Counted from the stretch's first letter, positions 35,736 to 45,789 are shown. The stretch: DNA of 64,000 nt from Lutibacter litoralis (GCF_014646675.1 NZ_BMNS01000006.1:124001-188000), one strand, 5' to 3'. A program made the numbers and translations. Notes: generated from the letters alone by a model not told the origin.

Positions 35736-38084
35736 TTATTCTTTTTCTCCGTCTAATAATTGATTGAGAGCTAATTCATCTGGAACTAAAACTTGTCTAG
35801 CTTTGCTCCCTTCAAACTGACCTACAATTCCCGCAGCTTCTAATTGATCTATTAATCTACCCGCTCTATTGTATCCCAATTTTAACTTACGCTGCAATAG
35901 CGATGCAGAACCTTGTTGTGCATGAACTATTACAAGTGCTGCGTCTCTAAATAAAACGTCTCGTTCGCTGATATCTATATCAAGACTTGTGCCAACTTCT
36001 TCACCAGTATATTCAGGTAAAAGGTATGCACTTGGGTACGCTCTTTGTGAGCCAATATAATCTGTAATTTTTTCAACTTCTGGTGTATCCACAAACGCAC
36101 ATTGTAAACGAATAACATCGTTACCATTTGTAAATAGCATATCTCCTTTTCCAATTAATTGATCTGCTCCAGCACCATCTAAAATTGTTCTGGAATCTAT
36201 TTTTGATGTTACTCTAAAAGCAGCTCTGGCCGGGAAATTTGCTTTAATAATACCTGTAATTACGTTCACAGAAGGACGCTGGGTTGCTACAATTAAATGA
36301 ATTCCAATGGCACGTGCTAATTGCGCTAAACGTGCTATTGGGGTTTCAACTTCTTTACCAGCCGTCATAATTAAATCGGCAAATTCATCAATTACCAACA
36401 CAATGTATGGCAAAAATTTATGACCATTTTCTGGATTTAATTTACGAGCTTTAAATTTAGTATTGTACTCTTTAATATTACGAACCATAGCTGTTTTAAG
36501 CAAATCGTAACGGGCATCCATTTCAATACATAAAGAGTTTAATGTATTTATTACTTTAGTGGTATCTGTTATTATTGCATCCTCAGTATCTGGTAATTTC
36601 GCAAGATAGTGACGCTCAATATGATTGAATAACGTAAGTTCTACTTTTTTAGGATCAACCAAAACAAATTTAACTTCAGCTGGATGCTTTTTGTATAAAA
36701 GTGAAGTTAGAACAGCATTTAATCCAACAGATTTTCCTTGCCCTGTTGCACCAGCCATTAATAAATGTGGCATTTTTGCCAAATCAAAAACAAATGTTTC
36801 GTTAGAAATTGTTTTTCCCATAGCAACAGGAAGTTCCATCTCAGAATTTTGAAATTTTGCCGAAGAAATAACAGATTTCATAGAAACCATAGTGGCTTTT
36901 TTATTAGGTACTTCAATTCCAATAGTTCCTTTTCCTGGAATTGGTGCAATAATTCTAATTCCCATTGCCGAAAGTGATAGTGCAATATCGTCTTCTAAAT
37001 TTTTTATTTTAGAAATACGAATACCAGCATCTGGAACTATTTCATATAATGTAACTGTTGGTCCTACAGTAGCTTTTATTCTGGCAATACCAATATTATA
37101 ATTGTTTAGTGTTTCTACAATTCTATTTTTATGACTTTCTAATTCTTCTTGATCAATAGAAATGCTTTCGTCATAATCTTTTAAAAGATTTAAGGTAGGA
37201 AAAGTGTAATTACCTAATTCTAAAGTTGGATCAAATTCTCCAAAATCTTTCACTAATTTACTAGACATGTTTTCTTCAACATGTGATTCTTCAACAATTT
37301 TTTCAACATCAATTTTAACTATTTCCCCTCTTTCAGTAGACTCTAAATTTTTAGATGAAGGTTTTTTATTTTCAATTGGAATATCAAAATCGGCTGTAAA
37401 AATTTCCTTAGTTTCAGTTGATTTTATTGGTTCTATTGATTTTTTAACTTCTTCAGAAGTAGTTGTTTCATTTGAAGTTTTTACTGCTTTTTTTACAGGG
37501 AAAATACTTTTTATTTTTTCTGGTGTTAGTTTAAATCGAATTACTAAATATGAAATTAATAAAAATAATAACACCAATAATAAACCAGTTTTTCCTAAGA
37601 ACTGTTGTAAATAACTATTTAATTCGTACCCAATAATTCCGGGTAATAATTGATTGTTTGAGCTAACAAAGCCAATTGCAACTGATAACCATATCATTGC
37701 TAAAATACCCCAGCCCCAATATTTTCTTACACTTTTTAAACTACCTTTTAAAAATATGGCAATACCAGAGAAAAATAATAAAAAAGGAATGTAGATTGAA
37801 GATATTCCAAAACCATCATAAATAAAAAAGTGGCTGATAGTTGCACCAATTTTTCCTAATAAGTTTTTTACGGAGGTATTTTTGTCAGAAAAATTAGCGA
37901 GCTGACTTTGGTCTTCTTGCCAATTAAAAAAGTACGAAAAAAATGAAATTATTAAAAAAACGGCAAATAATACAGCAAAAGAGCCTAGTATTGTTTGAGT
38001 TTGTCTATTTCCAAAAAACGATTTTATTTTTTGAAAACGAGGTTTACGTTCCGTTTTAGTTATTGTTTTTTTCTTTTTTGCCAT
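35736..38084 (-). CDS. ftsK: DNA translocase FtsK
   Basis: The 782-residue protein has four N-terminal membrane helices (to about 185), an acidic/Glu-Lys-rich linker, the alpha-beta motor with Walker A LMAGATGQGKSVGLNAVLTS (Lys at about 455) and Walker B IVLVIDEFADLI, RPSVNVITGIIKANFPAR, and a C-terminal gamma winged helix (LLQRKLKLGYNRAGRLIDQL). It pumps chromosomal DNA at the septum and helps XerCD resolve chromosome dimers; a XerD-type recombinase is encoded about 13 kb away. It belongs to the tpx-dgkA-ftsK-lolA-lptF-ribBA run. Confidence 0.95.
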   Translation of the reverse strand: MAKKKKTITKTERKPRFQKIKSFFGNRQTQTILGSFAVLFAVFLIISFFSYFFNWQEDQSQLANFSDKNTSVKNLLGKIGATISHFFIYDGFGISSIYIPFLLFFSGIAIFLKGSLKSVRKYWGWGILAMIWLSVAIGFVSSNNQLLPGIIGYELNSYLQQFLGKTGLLLVLLFLLISYLVIRFKLTPEKIKSIFPVKKAVKTSNETTTSEEVKKSIEPIKSTETKEIFTADFDIPIENKKPSSKNLESTERGEIVKIDVEKIVEESHVEENMSSKLVKDFGEFDPTLELGNYTFPTLNLLKDYDESISIDQEELESHKNRIVETLNNYNIGIARIKATVGPTVTLYEIVPDAGIRISKIKNLEDDIALSLSAMGIRIIAPIPGKGTIGIEVPNKKATMVSMKSVISSAKFQNSEMELPVAMGKTISNETFVFDLAKMPHLLMAGATGQGKSVGLNAVLTSLLYKKHPAEVKFVLVDPKKVELTLFNHIERHYLAKLPDTEDAIITDTTKVINTLNSLCIEMDARYDLLKTAMVRNIKEYNTKFKARKLNPENGHKFLPYIVLVIDEFADLIMTAGKEVETPIARLAQLARAIGIHLIVATQRPSVNVITGIIKANFPARAAFRVTSKIDSRTILDGAGADQLIGKGDMLFTNGNDVIRLQCAFVDTPEVEKITDYIGSQRAYPSAYLLPEYTGEEVGTSLDIDISERDVLFRDAALVIVHAQQGSASLLQRKLKLGYNRAGRLIDQLEAAGIVGQFEGSKARQVLVPDELALNQLLDGEKE

Positions 38085-38136
38085 TGATATTTATATGTCA
38101 CAAAAATATAAAATTATTGCGATTGCAGTTATATTA

Positions 38137-38505
38137 CTAAAATAATTTAGGTATATATATTATAAAACCAATAATAACGGCAAATATTGCAGCAAAAAAA
38201 GCAGCACCTGCAGAAATATCTTTTATAGTTCCAATTTTTTTATGATGTTCTGGGTGTATAAAATCAGCCATTTTTTCTATAGCTGTATTTAAAGATTCTG
38301 CTACCAAAATAAGCCCAATTGCAAAAAATTGGAACATCCATTCGGTAGCAGAAAGATGCATAATAAAACCAAAAATGGTCATTATTATAGCAATAATTAC
38401 TTGTACAATAATACTTTTTTCTGAAGTAATTAAAATCCAAAACCCTTTAGCTGCATATTTTACAGCTTTTATTCTATTTAAAATAAAATTACTTTCAGCA
38501 TTCAT
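38137..38505 (-). CDS. dgkA: Diacylglycerol/undecaprenol kinase family membrane protein
   Basis: The 122-residue protein has three membrane helices and the family signature LVAESLNTAIEKMADFIHPEHH followed by KDISAGAAFFAAIFAVIIGF. It phosphorylates diacylglycerol or, as in many non-enteric bacteria, undecaprenol in the inner membrane; which one cannot be told from sequence. The gene starts 3 nt after the tpx stop. Confidence 0.9.
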   Translation of the reverse strand: MNAESNFILNRIKAVKYAAKGFWILITSEKSIIVQVIIAIIMTIFGFIMHLSATEWMFQFFAIGLILVAESLNTAIEKMADFIHPEHHKKIGTIKDISAGAAFFAAIFAVIIGFIIYIPKLF

Positions 38506-38508
38506 ATA

Positions 38509-39006
38509 TTAAAGTGCTTTTAAAGCAGCTTCATAATTTGGTTCGTCAACTATTTCTGGAACTTGTTCGGTATAGGTAACAACTCCCTCTTCATTAACAA
38601 CTACAATTGCTCTAGAATGTAAATTTGCTAACGGACCGTTTTCAATTGTTAATCCATAAGCTTTTCCAAATTTTCCTTTTGCAAAATCAGACAATGTAAT
38701 CACATTTTCTAAACCTTCAGCTCCACAAAAACGTGCTTGAGCAAATGGTAGGTCTCTAGAAATGCATAGTACTTTAGTATTTTCTAATTTTGAAGCTTCT
38801 TCATTAAATTTTCTCACAGAAGCAGCACAAGTGCCAGTATCTAAACTTGGGAAAATATTTAATATTAATTTAGACCCTTTAAAATCTTTTAATTTTGATT
38901 TTGATAAATCAGCTTTTATTAATGAAAATTTAGGTGCTTTTTTACCTATTTTTGGTAATTTTCCAGATGTTTTAAAAGGATTTCCTTTAAGTGTTATTTT
39001 AGCCAT
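38509..39006 (-). CDS. tpx: Thiol peroxidase (Tpx)
   Basis: The 165-residue peroxiredoxin has KGNPFKTSGKLPKIGKKAPKF at its start, the peroxidatic Cys in PSLDTGTCAASVRKFNEEA (about 59) and the resolving Cys in RFCGAEGLENV (about 93), as in atypical two-Cys Tpx enzymes. It reduces peroxides using thioredoxin. It heads the six-gene minus-strand run, with a TAACTTTG box 26 nt upstream. Confidence 0.93.
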   Translation of the reverse strand: MAKITLKGNPFKTSGKLPKIGKKAPKFSLIKADLSKSKLKDFKGSKLILNIFPSLDTGTCAASVRKFNEEASKLENTKVLCISRDLPFAQARFCGAEGLENVITLSDFAKGKFGKAYGLTIENGPLANLHSRAIVVVNEEGVVTYTEQVPEIVDEPNYEAALKAL

Positions 39007-39031
39007 ATGTTATATTTTTTAGTTAAAAAAT

Positions 39032-39039
39032 CAAAGTTA
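39032..39039 (-). promoter_or_regulatory. -7 box TAACTTTG of the tpx-ftsK-ribBA run
   Basis: On the minus strand TAACTTTG matches TAnnTTTG, 26 nt before ATG 39006. Since the next five genes follow closely on the same strand (the largest gap, dgkA to ftsK, is about 50 nt), it probably drives all of them. Confidence 0.55.
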
Positions 39040-39138
39040 GTTTAAAAACTAAAATATACGAATTTATTTGTGATTTTTTAATGATTTTAAATTTTTAAGA
39101 TTCCTAATCTTTAAAAAGTATTAAAGTTTAAAATCTTG

Positions 39139-39146
39139 TATATTCG
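39139..39146 (+). promoter_or_regulatory. Promoter-like TATATTCG before the MATE gene
   Basis: TATATTCG differs by one base from TAnnTTTG and lies 18 nt before the TTG start at 39165, diverging from the tpx promoter in the same 158-bp gap. Confidence 0.4.
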
Positions 39147-39164
39147 CAACCTAAAATATTTTAA

Positions 39165-40523
39165 TTGAATTTAAAAAAATACACATCAGAATTTAAAAAC
39201 AACATTAGGTTAGCAACGCCAATTATGATGGGTTCTTTAGGACATTTATTGGTTGGTTTAATTGATGATATAATGGTTGGAAGATTAGGGGCAGTGGAAT
39301 TGGCAGCTACCTCTTTAGGGAATAGTATATTTTTTATTACCCTTTCTGTTGGTCTAGGTTTTTCTTTTGCTATAACACCATTGATTGCGGAATCTGATGG
39401 TGAAGGCGATAAAGAAAAGGGTAGAAGTATTTTTCAGCACGGTATTATTTTAACTGCAATAATTGGTTTAGTAATGTTTATTGCATTATTATTTTTGAAA
39501 CCAATTTTGTACCATTTAGATCAACCAGAAGAGGTGGTGGTTTTAGCAATTCCGTATTATGAAATAGTTGCTTTTTCTATGATTCCTTTAATGATTTTTC
39601 AAGGATTTAAGCAGTTTGCCGATGGCTTGTCTCAAACAAAGTATGCAATGTGGGCAACTATATTAACAAATATTGTAAATGTTATTTTAAATTTTACCTT
39701 AATTTATGGATTCTGGATTTTTCCAAGATTAGAATTGGTAGGAGCAGCTTTAGGTACATTAATATCTAGAACTGTAATGGTGTTTTTTATATACATTGTA
39801 TTAATGAAGAAAGATAAATTCACCATTTATCTAAAAAGACTAAAATTTGAAGAGTTAAAAAAAGAACGTTTTTTAAAAATTATAAATCTAGGTTTTCCGA
39901 CGGCTTTACAAATGCTTTTTGAAGTCGGTTTATTTACAGCATCGGTTTTGTTGGCAGGAACTTTAGGTGCATTTCCACAGGCAGCAAATCAGATTGCTTT
40001 AAAATTAGCATCTACAACTTTTATGATAGCGGTTGGAGTAGGTGTTGCTGCAACTATTAGAGTTGGAAATCAAAAAGGGTTAAAAAATTATTTTGAATTA
40101 AGACGTATTGCATTTTCAAACTTTTTAATGATATTTATTATAATGTTTGCTTTTGCAATTGGATTTATAGTATTTAAAGATTTTTTACCTTTAATATTTA
40201 CTGAAAATTTAGAAGTAATTAAAATTGCCTCGAGTTTATTAGTAATTGCAGGCCTATTTCAATTATCCGATGGATTACAGGCAGTTATTTTAGGGGCTTT
40301 AAGAGGCTTACAAGATGTAAATGTACCATCTGGCCTTACATTTATTGCATATTGGATTATAGGTTTTCCAATAAGTTATTATTTGGGAACTAAAGCAGGT
40401 TTTGGTACATTTGGAATTTGGATTGGACTTTTAGTAGCGTTAACGTCATCCGCATTATTGTTGTTTATAAGGTTTAATTATTTAACGAATAAATTAATTC
40501 AAGAAAAAAATGGAATTACCTAA
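39165..40523 (+). CDS. MATE-family multidrug/Na+ efflux transporter
   Basis: The 452-residue protein has twelve membrane helices and MATE features: ATPIMMGSLGHLLVGLIDDIMVGRLG at the start, then LAATSLGNSIFFITLSVGLGFSFAITPLIAE (quoted in parts), and PQAANQIALKLASTTFMIAVGVGVAATIRVG in the second half. It exports cationic compounds across the inner membrane in exchange for protons or sodium. Translation starts at TTG (39165). The stop lies within the first codons of a 76-residue gene, so the two are translationally coupled. Confidence 0.9.
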   Translation: MNLKKYTSEFKNNIRLATPIMMGSLGHLLVGLIDDIMVGRLGAVELAATSLGNSIFFITLSVGLGFSFAITPLIAESDGEGDKEKGRSIFQHGIILTAIIGLVMFIALLFLKPILYHLDQPEEVVVLAIPYYEIVAFSMIPLMIFQGFKQFADGLSQTKYAMWATILTNIVNVILNFTLIYGFWIFPRLELVGAALGTLISRTVMVFFIYIVLMKKDKFTIYLKRLKFEELKKERFLKIINLGFPTALQMLFEVGLFTASVLLAGTLGAFPQAANQIALKLASTTFMIAVGVGVAATIRVGNQKGLKNYFELRRIAFSNFLMIFIIMFAFAIGFIVFKDFLPLIFTENLEVIKIASSLLVIAGLFQLSDGLQAVILGALRGLQDVNVPSGLTFIAYWIIGFPISYYLGTKAGFGTFGIWIGLLVALTSSALLLFIRFNYLTNKLIQEKNGIT

Positions 40524-40740
40524 GTTTTTAATGGGAGATAATACAGATTGTTTAAATGATATTTTTGTAATTCATACAGAATTTCCAAGATTCATAATTA
40601 ATTTAATCGATGATGAAATTGAATGGCTTGAGGATTTTGAAGGTGCGGATCGTGAGGAATTAGAATTAGAAGTTGCCACACTTATAGATCAAGCTAGTGA
40701 ATTTTACGATAGAGAAATGAAACGCTACGAAACAGAATAA
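40510..40740 (+). CDS. Small conserved acidic protein
   Basis: The 76-residue protein overlaps the MATE gene end by 14 nt. It is strongly acidic (EIEWLEDFEGADREELELEVATLIDQASEFYDREM, quoted in part) with no membrane segment or Cys pair. I recall proteins beginning MELPKFLxGDNTDxPxxIFVIHTEFPRFI as conserved in Flavobacteriaceae at this kind of position, but know no function for them. The coupling to the transporter suggests co-expression. Confidence 0.75.
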   Translation: MELPKFLMGDNTDCLNDIFVIHTEFPRFIINLIDDEIEWLEDFEGADREELELEVATLIDQASEFYDREMKRYETE

Positions 40741-40818
40741 ATAGTTGTTTCAACAGTTCTTTTTTCAATAACACATATAATTTTATGTAATTGTATTGTG
40801 ATCTAAATCTAAAATTAA

Positions 40819-43269
40819 CTAAAACTTTATATCCATTTTAATGTTTAAAACTCTAGGAGTCATATAATTTGGAATGCCATAAAAACGTTTAGAATAAACA
40901 TCTCGCACCCAAGTGTTTGTTATAGAGTTTTGAACATCGAACATATTAAATATTTCAAATCCGAGAGCAAATTCTTTTACGTTTTTTAACCAACCTATAT
41001 TGTGTTTATTGTTGGCATCTGCAAAAACATAAGAAATACCAATATCAGCCCTTTTATATGCGTTTAATCTATTTTGATATTCATAAGAATTAGAATAAGA
41101 AGGAGCTCCACCGGGCAAGCCAGTATTAAAAACTAAATTTAAATACATTTTAATATTTGGAATATTTGGAACATAATCTTGAAATAAAATTCCAAATTTA
41201 AATCGCTGATCCGTTGGTCGAGAAATAGAACCTTGGTTGTTGTAATTTTCTTCAGTTTTTAAAAACCCAATACTCATCCAGCTTTCAGTTCCTGGAACAA
41301 ATTCACCGTTTAACCTTAAATCTATGCCAGTAGCATAAGCCGTTGCATTATTATCTGCCTTGTATCTAATTTTAACATTATCAATAGTATATGTATTAAC
41401 GTTGGTTAGATTTTTATAATATATTTCTGAAATTAATTTAAAAGGTCTGTTCCAAATAGAAAAGCTATAGTCGTTTCCTAATACTACCTGTATTGATTTT
41501 TGAGTTTTTACATGTGCATTAATTGCTCCATCGAAATCTCTTAATTCTTTATAAAAAGGAGGTTGGTTGTACGTTCCACCAGCTATTCTAAAAAGCATAT
41601 CTTTTTCCCAATCTGGTTTTATTGCAAACTGACCTCTAACACTATAAATTGTTTGATTTGAAGTTTCAATGTTTTCGCCATTTACATTCCAATTATGAGA
41701 ACGCAAACCTAAATTATACCATATTTTATGATTGTTCCACTCGCTATTTTTACTGTATTGCGCAAACCAAACAAATCTGTTAATTTTTACATGATTTTGA
41801 GCATCAATACTTTGGTAAGGTGTTAACTCTTCAGTAAAGGGCTCGTAAGGTTGATTATTTGTTGTGAAATTTCGAGGTCTAACACTAAAACCCAAAGAAT
41901 CAATAACTTCCCATTCTTTTATGCGATCTTTTATATCTTCATTTTGATATTTTAACCCAATATTAAATTCATAGTTATTTTTTTTATACGTTGCTTTAAA
42001 TTCGGTATTGCTTATTAAGGCATCAATAGCATTTCTAGCGTGATTTAACTGAGAGCCAATTCCTTCAGAAAATTCAACTTCACCAAAATCATCAGAACCA
42101 AAATCGTTGTTTACTTCACCAATATTATAACTTGCTAAAATATCGTAATATTCCTCTTCAATTGTATGATATGCAGACGTTGTTAACGATAAATCTAAGT
42201 TTTTATTAACATTATAACTTCCTTTTAAAGCACCAAAAACAGTTTTAAACTTGTCTTTTTCTTGTCCGTTATAATAAACAATTAGTTCTTGCGGTTCAGC
42301 AATTGTTCCGAATTTTGTTCTTCTCGTTTTAGGAATGTAGTTATAATTGTTAAGTGCATAATTTCCTAAAAAGTCGATTTTTAATTTAGGGTTTACCAAA
42401 TATGATAAAAATGCTTGAACATCTGTAAAATTAGGATTCGTGTTGGTTTCAATATCTTTACTATTAATAAAAAGACTGTTATTTCTGTATCGAACACCAA
42501 CCAACCCACTTAATTTTTTGTTAGATGAAACTCCTTCAGCGGTTATACTTCCACCTAATAAACTTGCATTTATAAGCGCACTAAAATCTTTTGGAGTTCT
42601 ATATGTAATATCTAAAACAGATGCTAGTTTATCGCCATATTTTGCTTGAAAACCACCAGCAGAAAAGTTAACATTTTGAACCATAGCACTATTTACAAAA
42701 CTCAAACCTTCTTGTTGACCAGATCTTACTAAAAAAGGTCTGTAAACTTCAATTCCGTTTACATATATTAAGTTTTCATCAAAATTTCCACCTCTAACAT
42801 TGTATTGTGTACTTAATTCGTTGTTGTTATTTACGCCGGGTAAAGTCATTAAAATATTTTCTACACCTTGATTGGCTCCTGGTATTTTCGAAATATTTTC
42901 TGTTGTTATTTTTAAAGTTCCTTGTGCGTCTTTTTTACGATCTTCAATAATTACTTCGTTAATTTCTTCAACTTTAAAATTTAAAGTAGGAGAGTAGCGT
43001 AATGTTTTGTTTGTAGGAATTGAAATGTTTTTTTGAAATGTTGAATACGAAATATGACTAAAAATAATTGAAATTTCTTTTTCGGCAGGCACTTGTAATA
43101 CATACTCACCTTTTTTATTTGAGGTAGTTCCGTAATTAGAATAACTAATTGAAACGCCTTCAATAGGTTTTTTATCAGTATTTTTTATGGTTCCTTTAAT
43201 AGTTGCCTTTTGAGCACTTAAAGTAGCTGTAATAAATATAAAAAAGAATAGTAGTTTACAAGTTCTCAA
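40819..43269 (-). CDS. TonB-dependent outer-membrane receptor
   Basis: The 816-residue protein has a signal peptide (MRTCKLLFFFIFITATLSAQ), a CarboxypepD_reg-like domain at about 22-95 (ATIKGTIKNTDKKPIEGVSI, NKKGEYVLQV), a plug with NILMTLPGVNNNNELSTQYNVRGGNFDENL (quoted in parts) and a long beta-barrel ending PRVLNIKMDIKF with a terminal aromatic. It imports an unknown substrate using ExbBD-TonB energy. There is no SusD partner, so it is of the non-glycan type. It starts 10 nt after the M23 peptidase stop, so the two genes are an operon. Confidence 0.9.
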   Translation of the reverse strand: MRTCKLLFFFIFITATLSAQKATIKGTIKNTDKKPIEGVSISYSNYGTTSNKKGEYVLQVPAEKEISIIFSHISYSTFQKNISIPTNKTLRYSPTLNFKVEEINEVIIEDRKKDAQGTLKITTENISKIPGANQGVENILMTLPGVNNNNELSTQYNVRGGNFDENLIYVNGIEVYRPFLVRSGQQEGLSFVNSAMVQNVNFSAGGFQAKYGDKLASVLDITYRTPKDFSALINASLLGGSITAEGVSSNKKLSGLVGVRYRNNSLFINSKDIETNTNPNFTDVQAFLSYLVNPKLKIDFLGNYALNNYNYIPKTRRTKFGTIAEPQELIVYYNGQEKDKFKTVFGALKGSYNVNKNLDLSLTTSAYHTIEEEYYDILASYNIGEVNNDFGSDDFGEVEFSEGIGSQLNHARNAIDALISNTEFKATYKKNNYEFNIGLKYQNEDIKDRIKEWEVIDSLGFSVRPRNFTTNNQPYEPFTEELTPYQSIDAQNHVKINRFVWFAQYSKNSEWNNHKIWYNLGLRSHNWNVNGENIETSNQTIYSVRGQFAIKPDWEKDMLFRIAGGTYNQPPFYKELRDFDGAINAHVKTQKSIQVVLGNDYSFSIWNRPFKLISEIYYKNLTNVNTYTIDNVKIRYKADNNATAYATGIDLRLNGEFVPGTESWMSIGFLKTEENYNNQGSISRPTDQRFKFGILFQDYVPNIPNIKMYLNLVFNTGLPGGAPSYSNSYEYQNRLNAYKRADIGISYVFADANNKHNIGWLKNVKEFALGFEIFNMFDVQNSITNTWVRDVYSKRFYGIPNYMTPRVLNIKMDIKF

Positions 43270-43279
43270 ATTGTGGCGC

Positions 43280-44998
43280 TTATTTTTTTCTAAAAAAAGT
43301 AGTATTTAATGTAGTTAAATTTCCAACATTATCTGTTACGGTTATTTTTAGATTGTGTTTAGCGGTTGTAAAAATTTTATCGTTTAAATTATAAACCAGC
43401 AAATCTTTTTTTGGATCATATTCTAATAAAATCCACTCACCATCAATTTCACCTTTATATGATTTTATACCAGATTCATCATCTGTAATTTTTATTTTTA
43501 ATTCATTAAAATTTGTTAGCCATTGTGCATCTTTAAAATTTACCAGTTGAATTATTGGTTCTTTTGTGTCCGAAACTAGAGTAAAGTCTCCTAAACTTTT
43601 AGTCGTAGTGTAAAAAGTAGCCTCTTTTTTAACAGTAGTTTCATAATCTGTCCTGCCTTTATCATCTATTGAAGCTATGTAAAGCTGTTTTTTTTCACTT
43701 AGGGTATATTTAGAAACATCAAAAGTTAAGGTGTATTTTCTATCTAAAGGGATTATTGGTGAGTGCACTTTTACTATAGAATCTTGTACCTCAAAATCTA
43801 AATAAAAGTCGTTATAAAATGTGAATTTTGGAAAAGCAACAGTAACCCCCTCCTTTTTAAATACATTAAAAATATCTCGTTTAATTTTATAAGGCGTTTT
43901 TTTAATAGTTTCTTTTACTAAAATACTGTCGTTACTTCCAATAATTGGAATTGTAATTTTTTGACCGTTCCCTTTAAAATCTTTGGCAATAATTTCCACT
44001 GTATAATCCATACCATCTTCGATAGTTAAATAACCATTATTATTGGTTTTTTGATACACACTTAATTTATTTGCAGGTTCAATAAAACATTTTTGGACAC
44101 GTTGTTTTATAGTTTTAAAACGTTCATAATCAATTAACAGGTTAATGTATTTACTTTCTGAAAAAGAAAAAGATTCAGCGTTAAACTCGTGTGCTTTATT
44201 GCCATTAACCATGAGCGTTAAACTATACAAACCATTTTTATTATAAGCACCATCTAATTGATCATAGGCATTAATACCAAAACCAATTGTACCGTGTGCT
44301 TTTATTTTTTTAGCAAGCAAATCACCGTTTTCAAGTTTAATTAAAGAAATTTGAGTTGGTTTTGAAATGGCATTTATATGAGAATTATTGTTTAAAGAAT
44401 AACCTATTAACGTACTAATTCTTGGCTTTTTAGAATCATCTACTTTAATACCAAATAACATTGGGTTAATTGGTTTTTCGGTTTTTGTATTGCGTATTTC
44501 AAAATGTAAATGTGGACCACCAGAACCTCCAGAATTACCAGAAAGTCCTATAATTTCATTCTTAGATATTGGCAAAGTTATGGCAGATGGAAATAAATGT
44601 ATTTCAAAACTTTCTTTTTTATATTGTTGTTTCTTTACATAATCTTCTATTTTATCACTAAATTTTTGAAGATGTGCATATACAGAAGTATAACCGTTTG
44701 GATGTGTAATATAGAGCGCTTTTCCATAGCCCCAATGGGAAACTTTAATTCTAGAAACATAACCTTGCGCAGATGCTAAAACATCTAAACCTTCTTTTCC
44801 TAAGGTTTTTATATCTAAACCAGCATGAAAATGATTACTCCTAAGTTCTCCAAATGTTCCAGACAATATTAATGGAATTTTAAGAGGTGTTGTAAAATAA
44901 TTTTCAGGATATACTTTACCTGTAGTAGCATTACCTTGGCTAAAACCAGCAGCATAAGTGCATATAAATAGTATTAAAAAAGCTTTTTTCAAATTCAT
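43280..44998 (-). CDS. Secreted M23-family metallopeptidase
   Basis: The 572-residue protein has a signal peptide (MNLKKAFLILFICTYAAGFSQ). The LytM/M23 domain occupies about 35-180 with SNHFHAGLDIKTLGKEG (HxxxD) and PHLHFEIRN (HxH). A long beta-rich C-terminal part follows, with a motif like an Ig or carbohydrate-binding domain around ITDDESGIKSYKGEIDGEW. Such enzymes cut peptidoglycan cross-links or are structural regulators of amidases; all zinc ligands are present here, so it is probably active. It is the first gene of an operon with the TonB receptor. Confidence 0.88.
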   Translation of the reverse strand: MNLKKAFLILFICTYAAGFSQGNATTGKVYPENYFTTPLKIPLILSGTFGELRSNHFHAGLDIKTLGKEGLDVLASAQGYVSRIKVSHWGYGKALYITHPNGYTSVYAHLQKFSDKIEDYVKKQQYKKESFEIHLFPSAITLPISKNEIIGLSGNSGGSGGPHLHFEIRNTKTEKPINPMLFGIKVDDSKKPRISTLIGYSLNNNSHINAISKPTQISLIKLENGDLLAKKIKAHGTIGFGINAYDQLDGAYNKNGLYSLTLMVNGNKAHEFNAESFSFSESKYINLLIDYERFKTIKQRVQKCFIEPANKLSVYQKTNNNGYLTIEDGMDYTVEIIAKDFKGNGQKITIPIIGSNDSILVKETIKKTPYKIKRDIFNVFKKEGVTVAFPKFTFYNDFYLDFEVQDSIVKVHSPIIPLDRKYTLTFDVSKYTLSEKKQLYIASIDDKGRTDYETTVKKEATFYTTTKSLGDFTLVSDTKEPIIQLVNFKDAQWLTNFNELKIKITDDESGIKSYKGEIDGEWILLEYDPKKDLLVYNLNDKIFTTAKHNLKITVTDNVGNLTTLNTTFFRKK

Positions 44999-45100
44999 TA
45001 TTTTATGCTAAAATACTAAATATTATTTTTTGTAAAGTCTAAAATTTCAATGAATTATTATTAAATAAAGTAAGTTTTTTCTAGAATGCAAAAAAAACAG

Positions 45101-45131
45101 TTGTAATATTGACATACTAACACTAACTTTG
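45101..45131 (+). promoter_or_regulatory. Promoter of the zapA-rny cluster
   Basis: TTG at 45101-45103 and TAACTTTG at 45124-45131, 20 nt apart, fit the Bacteroidota -33/-7 promoter pattern. The first ATG is 29 nt downstream of the -7 box. Confidence 0.6.
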
Positions 45132-45160
45132 TATTTATAGTTTATATTCTTTAGGTATAT

Positions 45161-45451
45161 ATGAGTAATATAATTGAAGTTGTTGATTTATTTGAAAATA
45201 AGCTCAAAACACTTTTAGAAAATTATAGTTTTTTAAAAGAAGAGAACGAAATTTTATATGATAAAATAGCAGTTTTAGAACATCAAATTACAAAAGAAAA
45301 GCAATTTAATAATGAAATTGAAAAAAAATATCAAACATTAAAAATTGCAAAAACTATAGAAGGCAGTAAAGAAGATAGAAGAGAAACAAAACTCAAAATA
45401 AATGCTTTAATTCGTGAAATTGATACATGTATCACTCAATTAAGCGAATAA
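45161..45451 (+). CDS. Coiled-coil protein upstream of zapA
   Basis: The 96-residue protein is helical throughout with heptad-like leucines (VVDLFENKLKTLLENYSFL, ILYDKIAVLEHQITKEKQF). It has no signal or membrane segment. Genes for such short coiled-coil proteins precede zapA in many Flavobacteriaceae. A role with the divisome is plausible from its place 14 nt before zapA and its resemblance in size and composition to ZapB, but homology to ZapB is not shown. Confidence 0.75.
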   Translation: MSNIIEVVDLFENKLKTLLENYSFLKEENEILYDKIAVLEHQITKEKQFNNEIEKKYQTLKIAKTIEGSKEDRRETKLKINALIREIDTCITQLSE

Positions 45452-45465
45452 GATCTTTTAAATAA

Positions 45466-45762
45466 ATGGGAGAATCGTTAAAAATAAAAGTTACAGTTGC
45501 AGGAAGAGTGTATCCACTTAAAGTAAAAAATGCAAATGAAGAAGAGGGAATGCGCAAAGCAGCTACTAAGATTAATGATTTGGTAAGTAATTATGAACAA
45601 AATTATGCTGTTAGTGACAAACAGGATGTTTTGGCTATGTGTGCTTTACAATTTGCTTCGCTTATTGAAGTGAATTCCATTAATAAAAAAGAAGATTTAT
45701 CTGAAGCACTAGAAAAAATGAATAAATTAAATGTTTTAATTGATAAACATTTAAACAAATAA
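45466..45762 (+). CDS. zapA: Cell division protein ZapA
   Basis: The 98-residue protein starts with the ZapA beta strands SLKIKVTVAGRVYPLKVKNANEEEGMRKAA (quoted in parts) and continues as a coiled coil with DVLAMCALQFASLIEV. ZapA binds and bundles FtsZ filaments at midcell. It stands between the coiled-coil gene and the 6S-like RNA, with rny following, an order also resembling the zapA-ssrS neighbourhood of Escherichia coli. Confidence 0.9.
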   Translation: MGESLKIKVTVAGRVYPLKVKNANEEEGMRKAATKINDLVSNYEQNYAVSDKQDVLAMCALQFASLIEVNSINKKEDLSEALEKMNKLNVLIDKHLNK

Positions 45763-45789
45763 GTTCTTTAAAATAATATTAATTAATAA

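Noticed and set aside
37267-37614. 115-codon plus-strand ORF opposite ftsK
   Set aside because: It lies wholly inside the ftsK linker and membrane region on the opposite strand and has no recognisable features; several similar antisense frames (for example 6324-6635 within bshC) were set aside for the same reason.
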